A stretch of 64,000 bases of DNA. Source: Pseudomonadota bacterium. GTDB lineage: Bacteria > Pseudomonadota > Gammaproteobacteria > Steroidobacterales > Steroidobacteraceae. The stretch is from positions 2,046,001 through 2,110,000 of the forward strand of contig JBBCGI010000001.1 of assembly GCA_037200975.1 (NCBI GenBank). The letters are read 5' to 3'. Positions 50,463 through 59,119 of this stretch are shown here, piece after piece. The notes under the pieces are model-generated. The model had not been told where the DNA came from, searched no databases, and worked only from the letters and a program-made list of their open reading frames with translations. Within the stretch, counting starts at the first letter, position 1; each line of letters opens with the position of its first letter. A program made the translations under genes and the position numbers.

Positions 50463-52247
50463 TCATTTGACCGCGCGCGGTTTGCCTTTCGAGGCGATCC
50501 AGCGGTCGATCTTCGCGGTCAGCACATCCATCGGCACGGCGCCGTCGCGCAGCACCTGGCTGTGGAATTCGCGCACGTCGAAATCGGCGCCTAACTGCTG
50601 CGCGGCGCGCGCGCGCAACGCACTGATGTGGAGCTGGCCCAACTTGTATCCGAGCGCCTGGCCGGGCCACACGATGTAGCGCTCGACTTCGGCGGTGACG
50701 TCGCTTTCGGTGAGCGTGGAATTCTCGAGCATGTAGTCGATGGCCTGCTGGCGGGTCCAGCCCTTCGCGTGCAGCCCGGTGTCGACCACCAACCGCATCG
50801 CGCGCAGCATTTCATCCGACAACCGGCCGTACCATTGATAGGGATCCGTGAACACGCCGAGCTCCTTGCCGAGGGATTCGGCATACAGCGCCCAGCCTTC
50901 CGAATACGACACGTAGCCATTGAAGCGGCGGAAACGCGGCAGGCCGGTCAACTCCTGCTGGATGGAGATCTGGAAATGATGGCCGGGCGAGGCTTCGTGC
51001 AACGACAGGGTCTCGATGCCGAAACGCGGCTGTGCCTTCAGGTTGAACGTGTTGATGTAGAAAATACCGGGCCGCTTGCCGTCGGCCGAGGGCGCCTGGT
51101 ACGAGCCGCCGGCGGCGGATGCGGCGCGAAACGCCTCGACCGGCCGGATCTGGTAGTCCGCCTGCGGAAAATCCGCGAACAGCTTCGGCAGCAGCCCGTC
51201 GACGCGGCGCTTGACTTCCTGATAGGCGCCTAACAACTCCGCTTCGCTGCCGAAGTAGAACTGCGGATCTTCCTCGAGGTACTTGAAGAATGCGGCCAGA
51301 TCGCCGTTGAAACCCACCTGCTCCTTCACCGCGAGCATCTCGCCGCGGATACGGGCCACTTCGGCGAGCCCGAGCGCGTGGATCTGCTCGGGCGGCATGT
51401 CCATGGTGGTCGCGCGGCGGATGCGCCAGCGATACCAGTTCGCGCCGTCGGGCAGGTCGGACCAGCCCACCGTCGCGCGCGCCGCGGGTAGATAGTCACG
51501 TTCGATGAAATCGGCGAGCCGCGCGTAGGCGGGCAGGATTTCGGCCGCGAGGGCGCGCCGGTATTCCGCGACGATGCGGCCGCGATCCCGCGCGCCGATC
51601 GCCGCGGGCAGGTCCGCGAGCGGCCGCCAGAAGACGCTGTCTTCGACTTTCGCAGTGACGATCTCGCGCAGCTGCGGCACCACCTTGGCCATCGCCGGAC
51701 GCGGCAATGTGATGCCGCGCGAAATGCCATTGCGCATCATGGCGATGGCACCATCCACCCAGCGCGGAAACTGCCGCAGGCGCGTGAGGAAGCGGTCGTA
51801 GTCGCGCGCGTCCTTGAAAGGCTGCGGCCCGCTGCCGGAGCCGTACACCGCAAGATCGATGGGCAGCGAGCTCATCTGGTTGAGCGGCAGCAGCTCTTCA
51901 GGGTATTTCTGGCCTTCGAGCGCGAGCTCGCGTTCGCCGGTGAAGATTTCCCAGGTGATGCGCGCGCCGGGCGAAAGTTTTGCCGCGTCGATGAGCCGCG
52001 CGCGATCGAGATAGGCGCGATCGTTCGCGAGCAGCCGCTCGCGAAAACCCGCGGTAGTGGTTTCGTCGAGACGGTCGTCGAAGCGCGGATCGCCGATCGA
52101 AGTGGCATCCATCGGCGACAGCTCGAGCGAACGATCGAAGTATTCCTCGACCAGCGCGTTCAGCGCGGCATCGGGTGAGACGGATCGCGGCGCGCTGGCG
52201 CAGGCGCCGAGCTGCGCCGCTGCTAACAAGACGAGGTACTTGCGCAT
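50463..52247 (-). CDS. DUF885 family lipoprotein, putative metallopeptidase (second copy)
   Basis: 594 residues from the ATG at 52247; the open frame extends further upstream without support. Lipobox LGAC at about 13-16. HEASPGHHF is at residues 417-425, the same HExxPGH motif as the copy at 1763-3577. The two share the SPxDATSIGDPRFDDRLDE-type opening, so they are paralogues placed 48 kb apart. Probable peptidase in the outer membrane or periplasm. It is divergent from the thiolase gene, 176 bp away. Confidence 0.88.
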   Translation of the reverse strand: MRKYLVLLAAAQLGACASAPRSVSPDAALNALVEEYFDRSLELSPMDATSIGDPRFDDRLDETTTAGFRERLLANDRAYLDRARLIDAAKLSPGARITWEIFTGERELALEGQKYPEELLPLNQMSSLPIDLAVYGSGSGPQPFKDARDYDRFLTRLRQFPRWVDGAIAMMRNGISRGITLPRPAMAKVVPQLREIVTAKVEDSVFWRPLADLPAAIGARDRGRIVAEYRRALAAEILPAYARLADFIERDYLPAARATVGWSDLPDGANWYRWRIRRATTMDMPPEQIHALGLAEVARIRGEMLAVKEQVGFNGDLAAFFKYLEEDPQFYFGSEAELLGAYQEVKRRVDGLLPKLFADFPQADYQIRPVEAFRAASAAGGSYQAPSADGKRPGIFYINTFNLKAQPRFGIETLSLHEASPGHHFQISIQQELTGLPRFRRFNGYVSYSEGWALYAESLGKELGVFTDPYQWYGRLSDEMLRAMRLVVDTGLHAKGWTRQQAIDYMLENSTLTESDVTAEVERYIVWPGQALGYKLGQLHISALRARAAQQLGADFDVREFHSQVLRDGAVPMDVLTAKIDRWIASKGKPRAVK

Positions 52248-52423
52248 GGTGGCCGATGGTAGCAGGCCGGTATCGCTTGACTGCTCATCGAATCCCGGCA
52301 ATCGCGCTGGAATGCGCCGGGTACTCGACGAAGCGCAAGGCCATGACGATGAGGCGCCGCGGTTCTTCGCGGCGCGCCCGCCGCGTGGCATCCTAGCCGC
52401 CGCCTTTCCGCGGGAGTCGCACC

Positions 52424-53722
52424 ATGCTGGTCGGATCAAACGTTCGCCGTGTCGCCGTCGTCGGCGGCATGCGCATCCCCTTCGCGCGCGGCCATGGCGC
52501 CTATTCGCGCGTCGGCAACCAGGACATGTACACCGCGGTGCTGCAGGCGCTGGTGGCGAAGTTCCGCATCGCAGGCGAACGCCTGGGCGACGTCACGGGC
52601 GGGGCGGTGCTCAAGCACTCCAAGGACTTCAACCTGGTGCGCGAGTGTGTGTTGTCGTCGGGGCTCGATCCCGCCACGCCAGGGCTCGACATGCAGCGCG
52701 CCTGCGGTACAGGCCTCGATGCCACGATCTCGGTGGCGATGAAGATCGCGCTCGGACAGATGGACTCCGGCATCGCCGGCGGCTTCGATACGGTCAGCGA
52801 TCCACCCGTCGTCTATTCGCGCGAATACCAGCAACTGCTGCTGCGCGCATTTCGCGGGCGCAGCGCGTGGCAGAAGATCAAGCCGTTCTTCGGTCTGCGG
52901 CCGCGGCACTTCAAACCGGTGATGCCGGGCGTGCTGGAACCGCGCACCGGGCTTTCGATGGGCGAACACTGCGAGCAGATGGCGAAGACCTGGAAGATCT
53001 CGCGCGCCGACCAGGATGCGCTCGCGAATCTCTCGCACGTCAACGCCGGCGCCGCCTGGGCGCGCGGCTTTTTCAGCGACCTGGTGGTGAGCGAGTACCA
53101 GGGCCTGAAGATCGACAACAATGTGCGCGCGGACAGCACGCTCGAGAAGTTAGCCACGCTCAAGCCGGTGTTCGACCGGCGCAGCGGCCAGGGCACGCTG
53201 ACCGCGGGCAATTCCACGCCGCTCACCGACGGCGCCTCGGCGGTGTTGCTCGCCAGCGAAGATTGGGCGCGCGCGCGCAACCTGCCGGTGCTCGCGTACT
53301 TCAGCTACAGCAAGCAGTGGGCGGTGGACTACGTGACCGGCAAGGAGGGGCTGCTGATGGCGCCCGCTTACGCCGTGCCCTCGATGCTCAAGGACGCCGG
53401 TCTCACGCTGCAGGATTTCGATTTCTACGAGATCCACGAGGCCTTCGCGGCGCAGGTGTTGTGCACGCTCAAGGCGTGGGAATCGCCCGAATACTGCAAG
53501 GAACGCCTCGGGCTCGACCGGCCGCTTGGCAGCATCGACCGTTCGAAACTCAACGTGAACGGCTCGAGCGTGGCGATCGGCCATCCGTTCGCGGCCACCG
53601 GCACGCGTATCGTCGCCTCGCTGGCCAAACAGTTGGCGGAGTCCCCGACCGCCAGACGCGGCCTGATTTCCCTGTGCACCGCCGGCGGCATGGGCGTAGT
53701 CGCGATCCTCGAGAAGGCCTAA
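52424..53722 (+). CDS. Acetyl-CoA acetyltransferase (thiolase, FadI-like)
   Basis: 432 residues. Nucleophile Cys94 in QRACGTGLDA, His in DFYEIHEAFAAQ, His387 in GSSVAIGHPFAATG and Cys418 in LCTAGGMGVV: the complete thiolase set. Length fits FadI-type long-chain thiolases. It can split 3-oxoacyl-CoA in beta-oxidation or join acetyl-CoA units. GGGAGTC lies upstream of the ATG. Its last Ala codon and TAA are inside the arm of palindromic element 4. The hgmA gene follows 127 bp later. Confidence 0.92.
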   Translation: MLVGSNVRRVAVVGGMRIPFARGHGAYSRVGNQDMYTAVLQALVAKFRIAGERLGDVTGGAVLKHSKDFNLVRECVLSSGLDPATPGLDMQRACGTGLDATISVAMKIALGQMDSGIAGGFDTVSDPPVVYSREYQQLLLRAFRGRSAWQKIKPFFGLRPRHFKPVMPGVLEPRTGLSMGEHCEQMAKTWKISRADQDALANLSHVNAGAAWARGFFSDLVVSEYQGLKIDNNVRADSTLEKLATLKPVFDRRSGQGTLTAGNSTPLTDGASAVLLASEDWARARNLPVLAYFSYSKQWAVDYVTGKEGLLMAPAYAVPSMLKDAGLTLQDFDFYEIHEAFAAQVLCTLKAWESPEYCKERLGLDRPLGSIDRSKLNVNGSSVAIGHPFAATGTRIVASLAKQLAESPTARRGLISLCTAGGMGVVAILEKA

Positions 53723-53793
53723 GTCGGTGCCGGGTGAGACTTGCGGGAATTCTTTCGAATTCCCGCAAGTCTCACCCGGCACCGACTTAGGCC
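53716..53793. repeat. Palindromic element 4 (37-bp perfect arms) across the thiolase stop
   Basis: Arms 53716-53752 and 53757-53793 pair perfectly over 37 bp around TTTC. The left arm contains the thiolase GCC codon and TAA stop, and the right arm mirrors them (CTTAGGCC), so gene-end sequence has been copied into the palindrome. The tip is AAGTCGGTGCCGGGTG, nearly identical to that of element 5. It could terminate the thiolase transcript before hgmA. Confidence 0.92.
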
Positions 53794-53849
53794 CTTCCAA
53801 TTGGTTTCAGATGAAACTAAATTGACCGCCCGCACGCGCGAGGTGGTTC

Positions 53850-54977
53850 ATGAAGCGCTACGTCCAGTTCCCCAAGGTTGAAGGCCAGGCCTCCCGGCAG
53901 GCGCATGCCGACTTGCCGGCGGGCACGTACGAGCGCGAGATCAGCAAGGAAGGGTTCTTCGGCCCGGCCGCGCACCTATATCACCGCCATCCTCCGACCG
54001 GCTGGACGAATTTCGAAGGGCCGCTGCGGCCCCACGCCTTCGACTGCACGAAACTCACAGGCGACGCGCCCTCGCCATGGTCCGCGCCGGAGCTGCTGCA
54101 CAACGCCTCCATCCGCCTGCGCTTCTGGCGTTGCGAGCGGAACATGCCGGCGCTCGCTCGAAACGCCGACGGCGATGAGCTGCTGTTCGTACATTCCGGT
54201 CGCGGCGAATTCTTCTGCGACTACGGCCATCTTTCCTTCGAAGCCGGCGACTATCTGCTGATTCCACGCGGCACGATGTGGCGCGTCGAATGCGCCGAGC
54301 CACTGCGCGCGCTGCTGATCGAAGCCACCAACAACTCGTTCCGCCTGCCTGACAAGGGGCTGGTCGGCCCGCACGCCATCTTCGATGCCGCCATGCTCGA
54401 CACGCCGCGTATCGACGAGCTCTTCAAGGACAGCCAGGGCGAAACGGAATGGCGCGTGCAGGTGAAGCGCCGCAACGCCATCTCCACCGTCACCTATCCA
54501 TTCAATCCGCTCGATGCGGTGGGCTGGCATGGCGACCTGTGCGTCGCGCGCATCAACGTGCGCGATCTGCGGCCGCTCATGAGCCATCGTTATCACCTGC
54601 CACCCTCGGCGCACACCACCTTCGTCGCCGATCGATTCGTCGTCTGCACGTTCGTGCCGCGGCCCTTCGAATCGGATCCGGGCGCCATGAAAGTGCCGTT
54701 CTTCCACAACAACGACGACTACGACGAAGTCATTTTCTACCACGCGGGCAATTTCTTCAGCCGCGACAACATCCACCCCGGAATGATCACGATGCATCCG
54801 GGCGGCTTCACGCACGGCCCGCATCCAAAGGCGCTGAAGAACGTGTTCAACCAGGCCAAGCCGGCGACCGACGAATACGCCGTGATGATCGACACGCGCG
54901 ACGCACTCGAGATCGCTCCCGCCGCGGCGCAGATCGAATGGCCTGCCTACGTCGACAGCTGGAAGTCCGCCACGTGA
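53850..54977 (+). CDS. hmgA: Homogentisate 1,2-dioxygenase (short HgmA form)
   Basis: 375 residues, shorter than the usual ~430. Double-cupin enzyme that opens the homogentisate ring with Fe(II). The iron site is in FFHNNDDYDEVIFYHAG (His and Glu) and MHPGGFTHGPHP (His), the same pattern as the bacterial short branch. It opens the tyrosine catabolic end pathway. AGGTGG precedes the ATG. Its stop overlaps the GTG of the fumarylacetoacetase-like gene by 4 bp. hppD and maleylacetoacetate isomerase are not in the window. Confidence 0.85.
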   Translation: MKRYVQFPKVEGQASRQAHADLPAGTYEREISKEGFFGPAAHLYHRHPPTGWTNFEGPLRPHAFDCTKLTGDAPSPWSAPELLHNASIRLRFWRCERNMPALARNADGDELLFVHSGRGEFFCDYGHLSFEAGDYLLIPRGTMWRVECAEPLRALLIEATNNSFRLPDKGLVGPHAIFDAAMLDTPRIDELFKDSQGETEWRVQVKRRNAISTVTYPFNPLDAVGWHGDLCVARINVRDLRPLMSHRYHLPPSAHTTFVADRFVVCTFVPRPFESDPGAMKVPFFHNNDDYDEVIFYHAGNFFSRDNIHPGMITMHPGGFTHGPHPKALKNVFNQAKPATDEYAVMIDTRDALEIAPAAAQIEWPAYVDSWKSAT

Positions 54978-55963
54978 AACTCGCCAGCCTGAGGCACGGC
55001 GGCCGCGACGGCCGCCTGGTGGTAGTTAGCCGCGATCTCACGCGCTGCCTGCCGGTGCCGGGCATCGCGCCGACGCTGCAGGCGGCGCTCGACGACTGGC
55101 AGGCGCTGGCGCCGCGGCTCGCGGCCCGCGCCGCGGTGCTCGAATCGCAGCCCGGCAACGCCGACGTCATGCCGTTCGACCCGGCGCAATGCGCGGCCCC
55201 GCTGCCGCGCGCCTATCACTGGGTCGACGGCAGTGCGTACGTCAATCACGTGGAGCTGGTGCGCAAGGCGCGTGGCGCGGAGATGCCGGCCACCTTCTGG
55301 ACCGACCCGCTGGTCTACCAGGGCGGTTCCGACGACTTGTTAGGCGCGCGCGACGACGTGCCGTTCGGCGACGCCGCCTGGGGCATCGACCTCGAAGCCG
55401 AGATCGCTGTCATCACCGACGACGTGCCCATGGGAACGGACGCCCGCGCCGCCGCGAGCCACATCAAGCTGCTCGCGCTGGTGAACGACTGGTCGTTGCG
55501 CAACCTGATCCCCGGTGAACTTGCCAAGGGCTTCGGCTTCTACCAGTCCAAACCCGCGACAGCGTTTTCCCCGGTAGCGGTGACACCCGATGAACTCGGC
55601 GACGCGTGGAAAGACAGCAAGGTCCACCTGCCGCTAGTGAGCCGCATCAACGGCCGGGATTTCGGCCATCCCAACGCTGGCGTCGACATGACCTTCAGCT
55701 TCGCGCAGCTGATCGCGCACGTGACGAAAACGCGCCGGCTCGTGACGGGCAGCATCGTGGGCTCGGGTACGGTCTCGAACTACGACCGCAGCCTGGGCGC
55801 AAGCTGTCTCGCGGAGAAACGCATGCTGGAACAGCTCGAACATGGCGCGCCGCGCACGCCGTTCCTGCAGTTCGGCGATCGCGTGTCCATCGAAATGACC
55901 GGCGCCGACAACCAAAACATCTTCGGCACACTCGACAATCGCGTGGTGAAAGCAGTTTCCTGA
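54974..55963 (+). CDS. Fumarylacetoacetate hydrolase family protein
   Basis: 329 residues from a GTG that overlaps the hmgA stop (GTGA). FAH signature GTVSNYDRSLGASCLAEKR and metal-ligand stretch DLEAEIAVITDD are present. In context it would split fumarylacetoacetate to fumarate and acetoacetate. The short length is of the FahA-like bacterial group, not the 420-residue eukaryotic one. An open frame extends far upstream in hmgA but is a shadow. It converges with ybaK, with 7 bp between stops. Confidence 0.88.
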   Translation: MKLASLRHGGRDGRLVVVSRDLTRCLPVPGIAPTLQAALDDWQALAPRLAARAAVLESQPGNADVMPFDPAQCAAPLPRAYHWVDGSAYVNHVELVRKARGAEMPATFWTDPLVYQGGSDDLLGARDDVPFGDAAWGIDLEAEIAVITDDVPMGTDARAAASHIKLLALVNDWSLRNLIPGELAKGFGFYQSKPATAFSPVAVTPDELGDAWKDSKVHLPLVSRINGRDFGHPNAGVDMTFSFAQLIAHVTKTRRLVTGSIVGSGTVSNYDRSLGASCLAEKRMLEQLEHGAPRTPFLQFGDRVSIEMTGADNQNIFGTLDNRVVKAVS

Positions 55964-55970
55964 CACTGAT

Positions 55971-56453
55971 TCAGGCGATCGCGACGTCGACCAGCTCCGG
56001 CTTCAACACCCTCAGCAGATCCTGCGCCGACATCCCGACCAGGAAGCCGCGCGCGCCTCCGTTGATGTAGATACGCGGCAGATCGCCGATCGATCTCTCG
56101 CAGTAGATGGGCATGGCGCGTTTGAGTCCGAACGGCGAGGTGCCACCGACCTGGTAGCCGGAGTGCCGGTCCGCCACCTCGGGAGCGCACGGCGCCACGC
56201 TCTTGTGCTTGAGTTGCCGCGCGAGATTCTTCGCCGACACCTCGCGATCGCCGTGCATGAGGATGCACAGCGGCTTCCTCGCGTCGTCTTCGAAGATCAG
56301 CGTCTTCACGACCACGTGTTCGTCGACGCCGAGATGCAGCGCCGACGCAGCCGTGCCACCGCGCGCCTCCCACACATACAGGTGCGGCGTGAATTCCACC
56401 TTGTGCTGCCGCAACACGCGGATCGCCATCGTGACGGGGTAGTCAGTCGCCAT
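55971..56453 (-). CDS. ybaK: Cys-tRNA(Pro) deacylase YbaK/EbsC
   Basis: 160 residues. The catalytic Lys is in EHVVVKTLIF, and YQVGGTSPFGLKRAMPIY gives the GGxSPxG loop. It clears Cys mischarged on tRNA-Pro made by ProRS. Length equals E. coli YbaK. It is next to the broken DUF4440 gene, which overlaps nothing but starts upstream on the same strand. Confidence 0.9.
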   Translation of the reverse strand: MATDYPVTMAIRVLRQHKVEFTPHLYVWEARGGTAASALHLGVDEHVVVKTLIFEDDARKPLCILMHGDREVSAKNLARQLKHKSVAPCAPEVADRHSGYQVGGTSPFGLKRAMPIYCERSIGDLPRIYINGGARGFLVGMSAQDLLRVLKPELVDVAIA

Positions 56454-56456
56454 GCA

Positions 56457-56888
56457 TCATTCAGCGCAGACCGGACTGCCACGATCGAAGACGATCCGCC
56501 ATTCGCCACCGGCCTCGCGGCGCCAGATGGACGTGAAGGTGGCGATGCGTTTGCCCTCTGGGCTCAACACCGGACCGCTGCTGAGCGCGAGTGTGCCGCC
56601 CTCCTGCACTTCGACGATCTCCGGGGTCCACGAGAAAGGCGCTGTCGGCGCATCGAAGTATTTCTGCCAGCGCGTAAGCACCTGCTACGGCCCGCGCAGC
56701 GTCGTGTCGGCGAGCCAGATGACGTCGGGCGCGATCATGCGCGTGAAGGCCTTCACGTCGCGGTCCGCCAGTGTCTTCGCGAACGCAATCTCCGTGGCGC
56801 GCACCTGCCCGGTGAGCTCGGCAAGATTTTCGCCGGCATCCGCGCGCGCAACCGCCAGCAACAACAGGACAATCGATAGCGTTTTCAT
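56457..56888 (-). pseudogene. DUF4440/SnoaL-like protein broken by one in-frame amber codon
   Basis: 143 codons from the ATG at 56888 (strong AAGGAGG upstream) to the stop at 56457, with a signal peptide (MKTLSIVLLLLAVARADA). A single TAG at 56687-56685 interrupts the frame after DTTLRGP; the same frame then continues with QVLTRWQKYFDAP to the natural end. The two halves together match an NTF2-like DUF4440 domain with the expected length. So this is a recent nonsense mutation, a base error or a readthrough site. A Glu or Lys codon is the likely ancestor. Confidence 0.82.
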
Positions 56889-56984
56889 GGGCGCCTCCTT
56901 ACGCCACGAATAATACCTTTGGGGTAGAAGTCGTCCCCACGGCTCGCCGTACAATGCGCACCTCTCATCAATGGAGCCGCCCTA

Positions 56985-57656
56985 ATGGGTGAATTCACGA
57001 CCCTCATGGCCCGCGACGGTCATGAATTCAACGCCTGGCTCGCGGCGCCTCCGGGTGCGGCGCGCGGCGCAGTCGTGATCGCCCAGGAGATCTTCGGCGT
57101 GAACCGCCACATCCGCGGTGTGGCCGACAGCTACGCCGCTGCGGGCTTCGTCACCATCGCGCCTTGTTTGTACGACCGCGTCCGCCGCGGCATCGACCTC
57201 GGTTATTCCGAGAAGGAAGTCCAGGAGGGCCGCGGTTATCGCCTGCAGATCCCGAAGGAAAAAACCCTGCTCGACATGGCGGCCTCGATCAATGTCGTCA
57301 AACACGCGGGAAGAGTCGCCGTCGTGGGGTATTGCTGGGGCGGCACTCTCGCCTACCTCGCGGCCTGCGAGCTGCCGGTCGCCTGCGCGGTGTCGTATTA
57401 CGGCGGCCAGATCAAGGATCACCTGGCGAAATCGCCGCGCCGCCCGGTCCTCTACCATTTCGGCGAGAAAGACCCATATATCCCGGCCTCCGACATAGAG
57501 AAGATCCGCGCCGCGGACCCTACGGGCGAATTCCATCTCTATCCGGCCGACCACGGTTTCAACTGCGAGGAACGCGGCAGCTACGACGCCGCGAGCGCCA
57601 GGCTGGCGCTCGAGCGCACCCACGCGTTCCTGACCGCGCAAATGGAGAAAAAGTGA
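56985..57656 (+). CDS. Dienelactone hydrolase family protein
   Basis: 223 residues. Cys117 in GYCWGG is the DLH nucleophile, with Asp in GEKDPYIP and His in ADHGF. It hydrolyses dienelactones or other small esters, cytoplasmic. Its stop overlaps the GTG start of gabD by 4 bp, and MFS and VOC genes follow closely, suggesting a small catabolic operon. Confidence 0.9.
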   Translation: MGEFTTLMARDGHEFNAWLAAPPGAARGAVVIAQEIFGVNRHIRGVADSYAAAGFVTIAPCLYDRVRRGIDLGYSEKEVQEGRGYRLQIPKEKTLLDMAASINVVKHAGRVAVVGYCWGGTLAYLAACELPVACAVSYYGGQIKDHLAKSPRRPVLYHFGEKDPYIPASDIEKIRAADPTGEFHLYPADHGFNCEERGSYDAASARLALERTHAFLTAQMEKK

Positions 57657-59107
57657 TCCAGCTCAAAGACCCGACCTTGTGGAAGGAACGCGGCTTCATC
57701 GCCGGTGAGTGGGCGCCGGCCGCTTCCGGACTAACTACCGAGATCCGCAATCCCGCCGACGGCGTATCGCTCGGCACGGTGCCCAACATGGGAGCCGTGG
57801 AAGCGCGCCGTGCGATCGACGCCGCGCACGCCGCCATGCCCGCCTGGGCGAAGAAAACTGCCGCCGAGCGCGCGCGCCTGATGCGCACCTGGTTCGACCT
57901 CATGATGGCCAACGTCGACGATCTCGCCGTCATCATGACCGCCGAGCAGGGCAAGCCGCTGGCGGAATCGAAAGGCGAGATCGCCTATGCGGCATCGTTC
58001 ATCGAGTGGTTCGCCGAGGAAGGCAAACGGATCTACGGCGACCTCATTCCCGGCCACCAGCCCGACAAACGCATCATGGTGCTGCGCCAGCCCATCGGCG
58101 TCGTCACCGCGATCACGCCATGGAATTTCCCGGCCGCGATGATCACGCGCAAGGCCGCCCCGGCGCTCGCGGCCGGCTGCCCCATCGTCATCAAGCCGGC
58201 GCCACAGACCCCCTTCTCCGCACTCGCGATGGCCGAGCTCGCGCGGCGCGCCGGCATTCCGGCCGGCGTGTTCAACGTCGTCACCGGCGACGCCATCGCG
58301 ATCGGCGGCGAGTTCACCGGCAACGACAAGGTCCGCAAGTTGTCGTTCACGGGTTCCACCGCGGTGGGCAAACTACTCATGGCGCAGTGCGCGGCCACGG
58401 TCAAGAAGGTCGCGCTCGAGCTCGGCGGCAATGCGCCGTTCCTCGTGCTCGAGGATGCCGATCTCGACGCCGCGGTCACCGGCGCCATCCAGAGCAAGTA
58501 CCGCAACACGGGCCAGACCTGCGTGTGCGCCAACCGCTTCATCGTGCATTCGAAGGTCTACGACCCGTTCACGCAGAAACTCATCGCGGCCGTGCAGAAG
58601 CTGCGCGTGGGGGATGGCCTGAAGGGCGAAACCGACCAGGGGCCGCTGATCGACGCCAAGGCACTCGCCAAGGTCGAAGCGCACATCGCGGATGCGAAGG
58701 CCAAGGGCGCGACGGTCGCGACCGGCGGCCATCGCCATGCACTCGGCGGCACGTTCTACGAGCCGACCGTGCTCACCAACGTCAACAGCAAGATGATCCT
58801 GGCGAAAGAAGAAACCTTCGGCCCGGTCGCCCCGCTGTTCCGCGTCGATTCCGACGAAGAAGCCATCCGCCTCGCCAACGACACCGAGTTCGGTCTCGCG
58901 GCCTACGTCTATACGCGAGATCTCGCTCGCTCCTGGCGGGTCACCGAAGCGCTCGAATATGGCATCGTGGGCCTCAATACGGGCCTCATCTCCACGGAAG
59001 TCGCGCCCTTCGGCGGCATCAAGGAGAGCGGCGCCGGACGTGAGGGCTCCAAGTACGGAATTCTGGAATTCACCGAACTCAAGTACGTCTGCGTCGGCGG
59101 CATCTGA
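57653..59107 (+). CDS. gabD: Succinate-semialdehyde dehydrogenase (NADP+)
   Basis: 484 residues from a GTG overlapping the DLH stop (protein starts IQLKDPTLWKERGFIAGEW). The catalytic Cys290 is in NTGQTCVCANR and Glu256 in ALELGGNAPF. GabD oxidises succinate semialdehyde to succinate. An open frame runs upstream into the DLH gene but is a shadow. The MFS gene starts 13 bp after the stop. Confidence 0.92.
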   Translation: MIQLKDPTLWKERGFIAGEWAPAASGLTTEIRNPADGVSLGTVPNMGAVEARRAIDAAHAAMPAWAKKTAAERARLMRTWFDLMMANVDDLAVIMTAEQGKPLAESKGEIAYAASFIEWFAEEGKRIYGDLIPGHQPDKRIMVLRQPIGVVTAITPWNFPAAMITRKAAPALAAGCPIVIKPAPQTPFSALAMAELARRAGIPAGVFNVVTGDAIAIGGEFTGNDKVRKLSFTGSTAVGKLLMAQCAATVKKVALELGGNAPFLVLEDADLDAAVTGAIQSKYRNTGQTCVCANRFIVHSKVYDPFTQKLIAAVQKLRVGDGLKGETDQGPLIDAKALAKVEAHIADAKAKGATVATGGHRHALGGTFYEPTVLTNVNSKMILAKEETFGPVAPLFRVDSDEEAIRLANDTEFGLAAYVYTRDLARSWRVTEALEYGIVGLNTGLISTEVAPFGGIKESGAGREGSKYGILEFTELKYVCVGGI

Positions 59108-59119
59108 CCGGGCGCACGC

